Shown: in pieces, positions 52,590 through 60,443 of the stretch
How positions within the stretch are numbered: position 1 is the first letter of the stretch
How the letters are laid out: every line of letters starts with the position of its first letter
Source: Salinihabitans flavidus
GTDB taxonomy: Bacteria; Pseudomonadota; Alphaproteobacteria; Rhodobacterales; Rhodobacteraceae
DNA: 64,000 bases
Assembly (NCBI RefSeq): GCF_900110425.1
Contig: NZ_FODS01000002.1
Span: forward strand, 1 to 64,000
Direction: 5' to 3'
Program-made: the position numbers and the translations under genes
Notes under the pieces: generated by a model
The model's database searches: none
The model's input: the letters and a program-made list of their open reading frames with translations, nothing else
What the model was told of the DNA's origin: nothing

Positions 52590-53744
52590 TCAAACCTCCA
52601 GATCGTCAAGCGGGGCCGGAAGCGACAGATCGTCGAGTCCGGCCTCTTCTTCATTGCCCGCAGCCCTAGCCCCGGAGAGATCGGGAAGATCGGAAAACCC
52701 ATCAAAATCAGATAGATCCGGAAGGTCGTCCAGATCTTCGAGACCCTCCGCGCCCGGTACCGGAGCGGTGACAGATGACGTCTCGCCGGTCTGCTGGGAG
52801 GGAAGATCGGACAGTTCCGGCAACTCCGGTATCGAGGGCTCGGCACTGGCCGCCTCCGGCGGCAAGGACGCTGCCGCCCCCCCGCCGCCCTGAAGGCGCA
52901 GCGCGCGCATTCCGTTCATCTGGCCCAGAACAGCCGGAGTCTCCAGCGGGGTGCCCAACGATTCCAGCGCGCAGTTGCGCGGGGCATCGGCAGCGATCGG
53001 AAGCGTCTCTCCGGGCTTGAGCGCCTGCAAGGCTGACAGGGGCAGCGTCACCCGCGTCAACACCGCCTCCAGCGTCGCGGGGGCATGCAGGACGGCGCTT
53101 TGCAGTCCGGGGGCGTCGGGTGTGGCCGTGTCGTCCTGTACCGGCGGTTGGGGCTTGCGGTGCGGAAAGGCGATGCGCATCGTGCCCTGTTTCACGCCGC
53201 CGCCTATCTCCAGGTGAAGGCTGAAGACATGAAATTCAGGCTCCGCCAGCGCAAGGCCGATCAGGCGCCGTTCCTCCATCATGGCGCCGAAGCGGTAGCC
53301 CGTGATCCACAACGCCTCTCGTTCGTCGGAAAGGGTTTTTCCAAGCCTTTCCAGCATGTTGTCGATCAGGGGCGCGGCCAGAGCGGCATCCACCCTGGTG
53401 GGGCGACGATCCGCGCCCGGCATGGGCAGCACCCGGCCAATGGTCTGATGCTCCACCAGCGCGGCCATGAAGGGGCGGTCGATCTGCACCATGCCGCCAT
53501 GCCCGTCCGGCCCGTCGAGCAGCATCAGAAGCGCGGCATCGTCCAGAAGGCCGATCAGATCCTCCTGCCGCATGCGTTCCTGCGCCACGTCACGCGCCGT
53601 GATCGCCAGGCCCATAAGGCTGTCAGCCGCGCGGGCCAGAGCCAGGCGCAGCGCCTTGCGCGGCGTCATGGCGCGCGCGAGATGATCCTGTCGCCCTTCG
53701 CTGGCCTTGCGCCGGAGCACTGAATTGGAGTGTGGTTGACCCAT
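52590..53744 (-). CDS. FliM/FliN-like flagellar motor C-terminal protein
   Basis: A 384-residue protein. The N-terminal two thirds (ARAADSLMGLAITARDVAQERM, ALLMLLDGPDGHGGMVQIDRPFMAALVEHQTIGRV, RPTRVDAALAAPLIDNMLE) recall the FliM middle domain, and about 230-290 (RVTLPLSALQALKPGETLPI) recalls a SpoA/FliN domain. The last 90 residues are acidic and Pro/Ser-rich with repeated DLPDLSDFDG-type motifs. Related Rhodobacterales proteins carry this label. No other motility gene is in the window. I chose the ATG at 53744. Its upstream gap holds the GTCGGTAT repeat array. Confidence 0.65.
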   Translation of the reverse strand: MGQPHSNSVLRRKASEGRQDHLARAMTPRKALRLALARAADSLMGLAITARDVAQERMRQEDLIGLLDDAALLMLLDGPDGHGGMVQIDRPFMAALVEHQTIGRVLPMPGADRRPTRVDAALAAPLIDNMLERLGKTLSDEREALWITGYRFGAMMEERRLIGLALAEPEFHVFSLHLEIGGGVKQGTMRIAFPHRKPQPPVQDDTATPDAPGLQSAVLHAPATLEAVLTRVTLPLSALQALKPGETLPIAADAPRNCALESLGTPLETPAVLGQMNGMRALRLQGGGGAAASLPPEAASAEPSIPELPELSDLPSQQTGETSSVTAPVPGAEGLEDLDDLPDLSDFDGFSDLPDLSGARAAGNEEEAGLDDLSLPAPLDDLEV

Positions 53745-53902
53745 GTCCTCTGTCACCGCCTTTTGCGGGTGGTTTGAGGCCACACTAGGACAAAGAAGGT
53801 TACCATTGCCTTTACCGTATCGCGACGGAAGGGCTGTTTTCCCCGGTTTCCGCCCCTTGCGGGCGAATCAGGTTAACCGCTTGAAATTCCGAAAAAACCA
53901 CT

Positions 53903-53943
53903 TTCGGTATAACGTCGGTATTCTGTCGGTATCGCGTCGGTGC
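53903..53943 (+). repeat. 11-bp-periodic GTCGGTAT array, copy B
   Basis: Four units start exactly 11 bp apart at 53903 (TTCGGTAT), 53914 (GTCGGTAT), 53925 (GTCGGTAT) and 53936 (GTCGGTGC). The last three units with flanks match the copy at 27910-27941 in 29 of 32 positions. It lies 160-200 bp upstream of the FliM-like start, between that gene and the kinase gene. A 7-bp hairpin, CCGATTT/AAATCGG, follows at about 53951-53968. Confidence 0.65.
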
Positions 53944-54019
53944 CGTTTTGCCGATTTTGCGAAATCGGGGCCCTTTAACAGGGCGCGCGTTGCGTCGCGG
54001 GGCGAATGCGCGCGCGGCC

Positions 54020-56710
54020 CTATTGCGCCGCCATCGACCCGGACGCCGGCAATTCCACCCGAAAGGCCGCACCGCCCTGCCCCGGCAGATAGCTGACCGA
54101 ACCGCCCAGCCGCAGCATGATCTCACGGCAGATCGCAAGGCCCAGCCCGGCGCCGCCGGCGCGGTGGGCGCTGCTCACGCGGGCGAACTTCTCGAAGACC
54201 ATCCCCTGCGCGTCGGTGGCGATCCCCTTGCCGTTGTCGATGAAATCCACCACCACGCGGCCCCCGGCGCGCCGCACCTCTATGGTCAGCACCGGCGCCT
54301 CGGCATCGCAGTATTTCTGTGCGTTGCCGATCAGGTTGATGAACACCTGTGCCAGCCGCCCCGGATCGGTATGCAGCCTGATCGCCTCCGCCGCCCGGTC
54401 GCGCCGGATACGAATGACCGGCCCGCTGACCCCGGTCAGGGCGGTGGCGATCGCGTGATCGAGCACCGTTCCCAGATCGGCGCTCTGCTCACGCAAACTG
54501 ACCTGCCCGTTTTCCAGCACGCTCAGATCCAGCAGATCGTCGAGAAGCCGGGTCAGACGGATCGCCTCGTCATGGATGATGGTGGCGTATTTGTCGCGCG
54601 CGCCCGCGCCCAGCCCGTCCTCGCGCAGGATCTCTGAGAAGGCGCGGATGGAGGTCATGGGCGTGCGCAATTCGTGGCTGATCTGGCTGAGAAAGGCGTC
54701 CTTCTGCACCGAGATTTGGGTCAGTTTCTCGTTGGCCTGCCGCAACTGCCGCGCGGTGCGGGCGAGTTCCTCGGATTTCGCCTCGAGCTGACTGGAATGT
54801 TCCATGATCTGCGCGGTCTCATTGGCCACGGCCATCAGATCCTCGACCGACACCGACGCGCCGCCGGTGATCTGCCCGATCATCGCGTGCGCCGTGGCGG
54901 TGCCGACGGAGCCGGCCAGTTCCCGCTCCAGCACATCGAGAAAGCGCGCGTTCGGCTCGGGCAGAACGCCGCTCATGCCCTGTTTGCGCGCCTCGCTCTC
55001 GAACAGGGCCTGCGCCTCGCGCGCACCGATGATGCGCTGCGCCATGACCATCAGGTCCTCGGCCTGCGCCTTGCCCCCGGCCCAGCTTTGCGGGCGGGAG
55101 CTGTGTTCGAAGATGTTGACGAACTGCGCGCCCTGAAGCCGCTCCAGCGGCGAGGGAAAGCTGACCAGAGAGCCGACGAAGAACGCCAGCGTGTTGAGCG
55201 AGATCGACCACAGGATCGCATGGATGAGCGGGTCCATCCCCGCGATGCCGAAGAACGCCTCCGGGCGCAGCCAGCCCAGCCCGAAGGGCCCCTCCGCCAT
55301 CAGATCGGCGGGAAGGATCACACCGGCCCCGAAGCTGGGCAGCAGCAGCGCGTAGACCCAGATCACAAAGCCCACAGACAGCCCGCAGAAGGCGCCCACC
55401 CGCGTGGCGCCGCGCCAGAACAGCCCGCCGATGAGCACCGGCAGGAACTGCGACACCCCGGCAAAGGCGATCAGCCCGATGGAGGCCAGCGCCGTGCCCC
55501 CGCCGGAGAAGCGGAAATAGAGATAGCCCAGCCCCACGACCCCCGCGATCGACACCCGCCGCGACAGGATCACCACGTGGCGCACATCGCCCGAGACCAT
55601 CGCACCGCCGCCCGTGGCCCGCAGCCAGATCGGCATGACGATATGGTTCGACACCATGGTCGAAAGCGCGATGGCCGCGACGATGACCATCGAGGTGGCC
55701 GAGGAAAAACCGCCGAGAAAGGACAGCATCGCCAGCGCCTCCTGCCCGGTGGCAAGCGGCAGGGTGAGCACGAAAAGGTCCGGGTTGGCGCCCTCGGGCA
55801 GGATCTCCAGCCCCATGACCGCGATCGGCACCACGAAAAGGCTCATGACCATCACATAGGCCGGAAAGGCCCACGAGGCGGTGCGCAGGTGGCTTTCGTT
55901 GTCGTTTTCGACCACCAGCACCTGAAACATGCGCGGCAGGCACAGGAAGGCGGCCGCCGACAGGAAGATCAGACCCGCCCAGCGACCGCCCGCCATCTGC
56001 CATGTGCCGATTTCGGAGGCGTCGATCCGGGCCAGGGTCTCGCTCATCCCGCCGGCCACGCCCCAGACCACGAAGACGCCAACCGCCAGCAGGGCGAAGA
56101 GCTTGACCACCGCCTCCACCGCGATGGCCATGACCACGCCATGGTGACGTTCGTTCACGTCGAGGTTCCGGGTGCCGAACAGAATGGTGAAGAACGACAG
56201 CCCCACCGCGACCCAGAGCGCGGTCGCGCCATGGTCGGGCGCGGTCTGCCCGGCGGCCTGCACATCCGAGAACACCTCGAAGCTGAGCGTGACCGATTGC
56301 AGTTGCAGAGCGATGTAGGGCGTCGTGCCGATCACCGCCAGAACCGTGACCCCCACCGCCAGCATGTTCGACTTGCCATAGCGCGAGGAAATCATGTCCG
56401 CGATGGAGGTGATCCGCTGCGACCGGCCGATCCGCACCAGCCGCCGCAGCACCCACCACCAGCCGAACATGACCAGCGAGGGGCCGATATAGATGGTCAG
56501 GTATTCCAGCCCCGAGCGCGCCGCGTAACCGACCGCGCCGTAGAACGTCCATGCGGTGCAATAGATCGACAGCGACAGCGTATAGACCACCGGAGAACGC
56601 AGCCACCCCCCGCGCCCGCGCATCGCGGCGCGCTCCGCGGCGAAGGCGACGACAAAGAGAAAGGCCACATAGATCAGGCAGACCGCGATAAGGATGTTGA
56701 GCGGGGCCAT
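54020..56710 (-). CDS. Sodium/solute symporter-histidine kinase hybrid (CbrA-like)
   Basis: An 896-residue sensor kinase. The first ~560 residues form a sodium:solute symporter domain of about 13 helices (LEYLTIYIGPSLVMFGWWWVL; MISSRYGKSNML; SATSMVIVAAIALSTMVSNH). A linker and coiled coil follow, then HisKA with the phospho-accepting H679 (ISHELRTPMTS) and HATPase with the N (NLIGNAQKY), G1 (DNGKGI) and G2 (GAGLGLAI) boxes. This matches CbrA-type kinases, which sense a solute flux or nutrient state. It overlaps the small membrane gene by one base (TGATG) and is followed by the GTCGGTAT array. No response regulator with an output domain is adjacent; the receiver at 56976 may be its partner. 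Confidence 0.92.
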   Translation of the reverse strand: MAPLNILIAVCLIYVAFLFVVAFAAERAAMRGRGGWLRSPVVYTLSLSIYCTAWTFYGAVGYAARSGLEYLTIYIGPSLVMFGWWWVLRRLVRIGRSQRITSIADMISSRYGKSNMLAVGVTVLAVIGTTPYIALQLQSVTLSFEVFSDVQAAGQTAPDHGATALWVAVGLSFFTILFGTRNLDVNERHHGVVMAIAVEAVVKLFALLAVGVFVVWGVAGGMSETLARIDASEIGTWQMAGGRWAGLIFLSAAAFLCLPRMFQVLVVENDNESHLRTASWAFPAYVMVMSLFVVPIAVMGLEILPEGANPDLFVLTLPLATGQEALAMLSFLGGFSSATSMVIVAAIALSTMVSNHIVMPIWLRATGGGAMVSGDVRHVVILSRRVSIAGVVGLGYLYFRFSGGGTALASIGLIAFAGVSQFLPVLIGGLFWRGATRVGAFCGLSVGFVIWVYALLLPSFGAGVILPADLMAEGPFGLGWLRPEAFFGIAGMDPLIHAILWSISLNTLAFFVGSLVSFPSPLERLQGAQFVNIFEHSSRPQSWAGGKAQAEDLMVMAQRIIGAREAQALFESEARKQGMSGVLPEPNARFLDVLERELAGSVGTATAHAMIGQITGGASVSVEDLMAVANETAQIMEHSSQLEAKSEELARTARQLRQANEKLTQISVQKDAFLSQISHELRTPMTSIRAFSEILREDGLGAGARDKYATIIHDEAIRLTRLLDDLLDLSVLENGQVSLREQSADLGTVLDHAIATALTGVSGPVIRIRRDRAAEAIRLHTDPGRLAQVFINLIGNAQKYCDAEAPVLTIEVRRAGGRVVVDFIDNGKGIATDAQGMVFEKFARVSSAHRAGGAGLGLAICREIMLRLGGSVSYLPGQGGAAFRVELPASGSMAAQ

Positions 56711-56979
56711 CAGGCGCCGTCCTGCCCATCGTCCGTGCGGCCTTCACCCCGCGGCATCAGCCGGGTGAGCAGCGCGCTCACCACGATCAGCCCGGCCCAG
56801 ACCGAAAAGATATAGATGATCGCGTCGGACGTCCGCACGGTCCCCTCGCCCTCCAGCGGCCAGAGCAACGGCACCGCCCAGAGCAGTGCGCCGACCACCG
56901 GCAGCGCCCGGATCATGTCGGTCAGTCGCCGCCGCCGGTAGGACCGTCGTTCGAGGAAAAGCGCGGGTCGGTCGGTCAT
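56710..56979 (-). CDS. Small membrane protein in the kinase operon
   Basis: An 89-residue protein with a basic N-terminus (RRSYRRRRLTDM), two hydrophobic helices (ALPVVGALLWAVPLLWPL and AIIYIFSVWAGLIVVSALLT) and an acidic tail. It sits between the receiver gene (ATGA overlap) and the symporter-kinase gene (TGATG overlap), so it is made together with both. I know the arrangement from related genomes but no function; an accessory subunit of the symporter-kinase is an inference. Confidence 0.75.
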   Translation of the reverse strand: MTDRPALFLERRSYRRRRLTDMIRALPVVGALLWAVPLLWPLEGEGTVRTSDAIIYIFSVWAGLIVVSALLTRLMPRGEGRTDDGQDGA

Positions 56980-57344
56980 ACCGCCACCAGTTCGCGCACG
57001 GCGTCGAGCACATCGGCATTTGAAAAGGGTTTGGTCATGAACCGGCTCACACCGGCGCGTTCGGCCATCTCGCGGTCCTTGGTCTGGCCACGGGCGGTCA
57101 GCATCAGGACCGGAAGGCCGCGTGTCGGCTCCGCCTCGCGCAGCTCGCGCAGGATCTCGAACCCGCTCTTGCCCGGAAGCATGACATCAAGGATCAGAAG
57201 ATCCGGTGCGTGGGCGGTCACCTTGTCCACCGCGTCATGGCCGTTCGCATGGGTCGCCACCGACCAGCCGTCGCGTGACAGAATGAAGCTGATTGCTTCA
57301 ATGATATTCGGCTCGTCCTCGATCAGAAGAACACGCTTGCCCAT
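56976..57344 (-). CDS. Single-domain response regulator (receiver)
   Basis: A 122-residue CheY-like receiver with no output domain. Acidic pair D10/E11, phospho-acceptor D53 (LLILDVMLPG), T83 and K105 (MTKPF) are all present. It would accept phosphate from H679 of the kinase encoded two genes downstream and act by protein-protein contact or as part of a phosphorelay. The ATG at 57344 follows GGGGAGGAG about ten bases away. It is 96 bp downstream of the ScfR-like gene and starts the three-gene kinase operon. Confidence 0.92.
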   Translation of the reverse strand: MGKRVLLIEDEPNIIEAISFILSRDGWSVATHANGHDAVDKVTAHAPDLLILDVMLPGKSGFEILRELREAEPTRGLPVLMLTARGQTKDREMAERAGVSRFMTKPFSNADVLDAVRELVAV

Positions 57345-57440
57345 TCCGATAATCTCCTCCCCGATGATCGTTGGTCGCATTTTTGGCGCGTCTCCCCACG
57401 CGCCGGATCAGTCTAAGGGGGCAGTGTCGCAAAATCCACG

Positions 57441-58739
57441 TCAAATCCCGTCCACGAGGATCGACGGCTCGCGCCGGCCCGGGCACTCCTCCACCGGGCA
57501 GACCCGGCAACTTGATCCCACGAGCGGTGCGCCGGGCTGGACCGCCCCCCGCGGCACCAGCAGCATATAGGCGATATGCAGGGGATCGTGATCGAAACTG
57601 GCCGGGCCGATCCGGTCGCTCATCGCATAGGCGTCGAAAGCGCGCGGATCGCGCCCGGCAAAGGTCACGGTGCGACGGATCGGGGTCTGCGGACGGCTCA
57701 GGGCGCTGAAAAGCGGCCATTTCGGGCAGGCGGCGCTGAAGCGGGGCAGATCGAAGCCGGCGATCTGCTTGCGAAACACAAGCGTGCCGGAGCCGTCGCA
57801 TGTGACCAGACCCACGGGGGCGGGCATGACCTCGTCGGGCATCGCCGCCAGCCGCCGGAACACCGCCACCGGCGGCACGGAAAAGCGGCGCGAAAGGGCG
57901 GCGGGGTCGATCCCCACCTCTGCGAGCGTCGCCGCCATCTTGTCCAGCGGCATCGCCTGCGCATCGGCGCGGTAAAGCCGCAGCGCGGTCTGCGCAAGGC
58001 TGCGCGCCGCCGCGGTGTCAAGCCCGGTCGCCTCCTCCACGATCGCATCGGGGGACGCCTGCCCGGTCTCCAGCTCCGGCAGGTGATACCCGCGCGCGGC
58101 CATCATCTGCTCGACCTCCTCCTGCGGAGAGGTCAGCGACGCGCCGGCATCGCCCGCGCCGTCGAGATAGGCCACAAGGCGGCGGCTGCTTTCGGCCAGA
58201 CGGGTCGCATCCTCATTGATATTGCGGTGAAAGCGGCCCCGCCATTCCGGCTCAAGCTCGGGCGTTTCAGCCAGGATCGCGGCGGTGGAGCGCACCGCCG
58301 TCACCATCGAGAGCACCTCATGCATAGACCCGGCCAGATGCGGGTCATGGGTCAGCCGGTCGGTGAGCGTCGTCACCGTGTGCTCCAGCGCGCCTATCCG
58401 GCGGTGCCCCTCCGCCAGAAGCGCGGCCCAGCCGGGAAATCGGCCGGCGAATTCATCCACCCGTTCAAGTTCCGGCTGCGCATCGTCCGCATCGGCGGCC
58501 GCCTCGCGCAGATCGGCGATCAAGGCCGCCTCCGCGCCTTCGCTCAGAAGCGAGGGTTCCACCCCCAGAACATCGGCAATCCTCAGCAGCAGCTTGCCAC
58601 CGATTCTGCGCCGGTTGTGTTCGATCAGGTTGAGATAGGAGGGCGAGATACCCACGGCCCGCGCCAGATCGGCCTGCCGTATACCGGCCATGCTGCGGCG
58701 TTCGCGGATGCGGCTGCCTGTGATTGTGTCGCGCGCCAT
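57441..58739 (-). CDS. Short-chain fatty acyl regulator (ScfR-like, XRE family)
   Basis: A 432-residue regulator with an N-terminal helix-turn-helix (RIRERRSMAGIRQADLARAVGISPSYLNLIEHNRR, about 10-45), a middle domain and a DUF2083-like C-terminus. Cysteines C411, C414 and C419 (CRVCPVEEC) near the end, with another in AACPKWPLF, resemble the iron-sulfur ligand set described for the related PrpR. Members bind short-chain acyl-CoAs and control propionate or acetate metabolism. It is divergent from the ABC binding-protein gene, with an AT-rich dyad between them. Confidence 0.9.
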   Translation of the reverse strand: MARDTITGSRIRERRSMAGIRQADLARAVGISPSYLNLIEHNRRRIGGKLLLRIADVLGVEPSLLSEGAEAALIADLREAAADADDAQPELERVDEFAGRFPGWAALLAEGHRRIGALEHTVTTLTDRLTHDPHLAGSMHEVLSMVTAVRSTAAILAETPELEPEWRGRFHRNINEDATRLAESSRRLVAYLDGAGDAGASLTSPQEEVEQMMAARGYHLPELETGQASPDAIVEEATGLDTAAARSLAQTALRLYRADAQAMPLDKMAATLAEVGIDPAALSRRFSVPPVAVFRRLAAMPDEVMPAPVGLVTCDGSGTLVFRKQIAGFDLPRFSAACPKWPLFSALSRPQTPIRRTVTFAGRDPRAFDAYAMSDRIGPASFDHDPLHIAYMLLVPRGAVQPGAPLVGSSCRVCPVEECPGRREPSILVDGI

Positions 58740-58788
58740 GACATTTCTCCGGTCTTATCAACGGCTTTCTGCACTGCCGAAAAATTAA

Positions 58789-58813
58789 TTTACAGTATAC
58801 TATAGTAAACTGT
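58789..58813 (+). promoter_or_regulatory. AT-rich overlapping dyads before the ScfR-like gene
   Basis: TTTAC (58789-58793) faces GTAAA (58805-58809), ACAGT (58792-58796) faces ACTGT (58809-58813), and AGTATACT (58794-58801) is itself palindromic. They lie 50-75 bp upstream of the minus-strand ScfR-like start and could be its autoregulatory operator or overlapping promoters for the divergent genes. Confidence 0.4.
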
Positions 58814-58958
58814 TCAGTTATTTACAAAATAATTGTTATCCTGAAAGAGGTTATTGCCTCATTTTCGAAAAGCCCGCGATAATGGCGCTGCACATCAAGT
58901 GCCTGTGACCGGCGGAAAAGAGGAGCCGCCGATCACATCTCATAAAAGGGAGGATTAC

Positions 58959-60305
58959 ATGTCCAAGACCACTCTGACACGCCGTGGCGTGCTGAAGTCG
59001 GGCGCCATCGCGGGCGCCGGCGTCGCACTACCCACGATTTTCACCGCCAGCTCGGCCGCCGCCTATATGAATGAACCCACCGGCAGCTCCGTCACGCTTG
59101 GCTTCAACGTGCCCCAGACCGGCCCCTATGCCGACGAGGGCGCCGACGAGCTGCGCGCCTATGAGCTTGCCGTCGAGCATCTCAACGGCGGCGGCGACGG
59201 CGGGATGATGAACACCTTCAGCTCCAAGGCGCTGAAGGGCAACGGCATTCTCGGCAAGAAGGTGGAATACGTCACCGGCGACACGCAAACCAAATCGGAC
59301 GCCGCGCGCGCCTCTGCCCGCTCGATGATCGAGAAGGACGACGCCGTCATGATCACCGGCGGCTCATCTTCGGGCGTGGCCATTGCCGTGCAGGGCCTGT
59401 GCCAGGAGGCGGGCGTGATCTTCATGGCCGGTCTGACCCATTCCAACGACACCACCGGCAAGGACAAGAAGGCCAATGGCTTCCGCCACTTCTTCAACGC
59501 CTATATGTCGGGCGCCGCGCTGGCGCCGGTGCTGGAACAGCTTTATGGCTCCGACCGGAAGGCCTATCACCTGACGGCCGACTATACCTGGGGCTGGACG
59601 CAGGAGGAATCCATCGTTGCCGCCACCGAGGCGCTCGGCTGGGAAACGGTGAACACCGTGCTGACCCCGCTGGCCGCGACGGATTTCTCGTCCTATATCG
59701 CGCCGGTTCTGAACTCGGGCGCCGACGTACTGGTTCTCAACCACTACGGCGGGAACATGGTCAACTCGCTGACGAACGCCGTGCAGTTCGGTCTCAAGGA
59801 GAAGACGGTCAACGGCAAGAACTTCGAGATCGTCGTGCCGCTTTACTCGCGCCTGATGGCGCGCGGCGCGGGCGAGAACGTGAAGGGCATTCTCGGCTCG
59901 ACCAACTGGCACTGGTCGCTTCAGGACGAGGGCTCCAAGGCCTTCGTGAGATCCTTCGGGGAGAAATACGGCTTCCCGCCGAGCCAGGCGGCGCACACCT
60001 GCTATGTGCAGACGCTGCTTTATGCCGACGCGGCCGAACGCGCGGGCACCTTCAACCCCTGCGGCATCGTGGAGGCGCTCGAAGGGTTCGAGTTCGACGG
60101 GATGGGCAACGGTCCCACGCTCTATCGTGGCGAGGATCACCAGTGCTTCAAGGACGTGCTTGTCGTGCGAGGCAAGGAAAACCCTGAAAGCGAGTTCGAC
60201 CTTCTGGAAGTCGTCGAGGTGACCCCGGCGGCGCAGGTGACCTACCCGGCTGATCACCCGATGTTCGACGGCGGCGAACTGGGCGAGTGCAACCCGGGCA
60301 GCTGA
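58959..60305 (+). CDS. Branched-chain/urea-type ABC substrate-binding protein
   Basis: A 448-residue periplasmic binding protein with a twin-arginine leader (LTRRGVLKSGAIAGAGVALP) instead of a plain Sec signal, so it is probably exported folded. The mature protein belongs to the LivK/UrtA/AmiC group (GFNVPQTGPYADEGADELRAYELAVEHLNGGG; MITGGSSSGVAIAVQGLCQEAGVIFM). Ligand unknown; UrtA-like length allows amides, urea or short-chain acids. GGGAGGATTAC before the ATG is an excellent ribosome site. A gap with three hairpins separates it from its permease genes. Confidence 0.92.
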   Translation: MSKTTLTRRGVLKSGAIAGAGVALPTIFTASSAAAYMNEPTGSSVTLGFNVPQTGPYADEGADELRAYELAVEHLNGGGDGGMMNTFSSKALKGNGILGKKVEYVTGDTQTKSDAARASARSMIEKDDAVMITGGSSSGVAIAVQGLCQEAGVIFMAGLTHSNDTTGKDKKANGFRHFFNAYMSGAALAPVLEQLYGSDRKAYHLTADYTWGWTQEESIVAATEALGWETVNTVLTPLAATDFSSYIAPVLNSGADVLVLNHYGGNMVNSLTNAVQFGLKEKTVNGKNFEIVVPLYSRLMARGAGENVKGILGSTNWHWSLQDEGSKAFVRSFGEKYGFPPSQAAHTCYVQTLLYADAAERAGTFNPCGIVEALEGFEFDGMGNGPTLYRGEDHQCFKDVLVVRGKENPESEFDLLEVVEVTPAAQVTYPADHPMFDGGELGECNPGS

Positions 60306-60320
60306 TCGCCACAGGAGTGA

Positions 60321-60349
60321 CGGGAAATGTCTTTCACTAGAATTTCCCG
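60321..60349 (+). promoter_or_regulatory. Intercistronic hairpin 1
   Basis: Perfect arms CGGGAAAT (60321-60328) and ATTTCCCG (60342-60349) with a 13-base loop, 16 bp after the binding-protein stop. Confidence 0.55.
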
Positions 60350-60351
60350 GG

Positions 60352-60374
60352 CAGATTTCTAAGCTGGAAATCTG
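60352..60374 (+). terminator. Intercistronic hairpin 2 with T-rich tail
   Basis: Perfect arms CAGATTTC (60352-60359) and GAAATCTG (60367-60374), followed at once by TTTCTTCTT. It looks like a rho-independent terminator and would stop a share of transcripts after the binding-protein gene. Confidence 0.6.
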
Positions 60375-60385
60375 TTTCTTCTTAC

Positions 60386-60423
60386 GGGGATGCGCCGGAC
60401 CGACAGTGGGCCGGCGCATCCCC
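60386..60423 (+). promoter_or_regulatory. Intercistronic hairpin 3
   Basis: Perfect 13-bp arms GGGGATGCGCCGG (60386-60398) and CCGGCGCATCCCC (60411-60423) with a 12-base loop, 20 bp before the permease start. No T run follows; it probably blocks 3' exonucleases or affects permease translation. Confidence 0.6.
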
Positions 60424-60443
60424 TAACTCGCACGGTGGGGACC

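Noticed and set aside
54674-56815. A 713-codon open frame opposite the symporter-kinase
   Set aside because: Composition is extreme (Arg, Asp, His, Gln) and no domain is visible; the kinase on the other strand is unambiguous.
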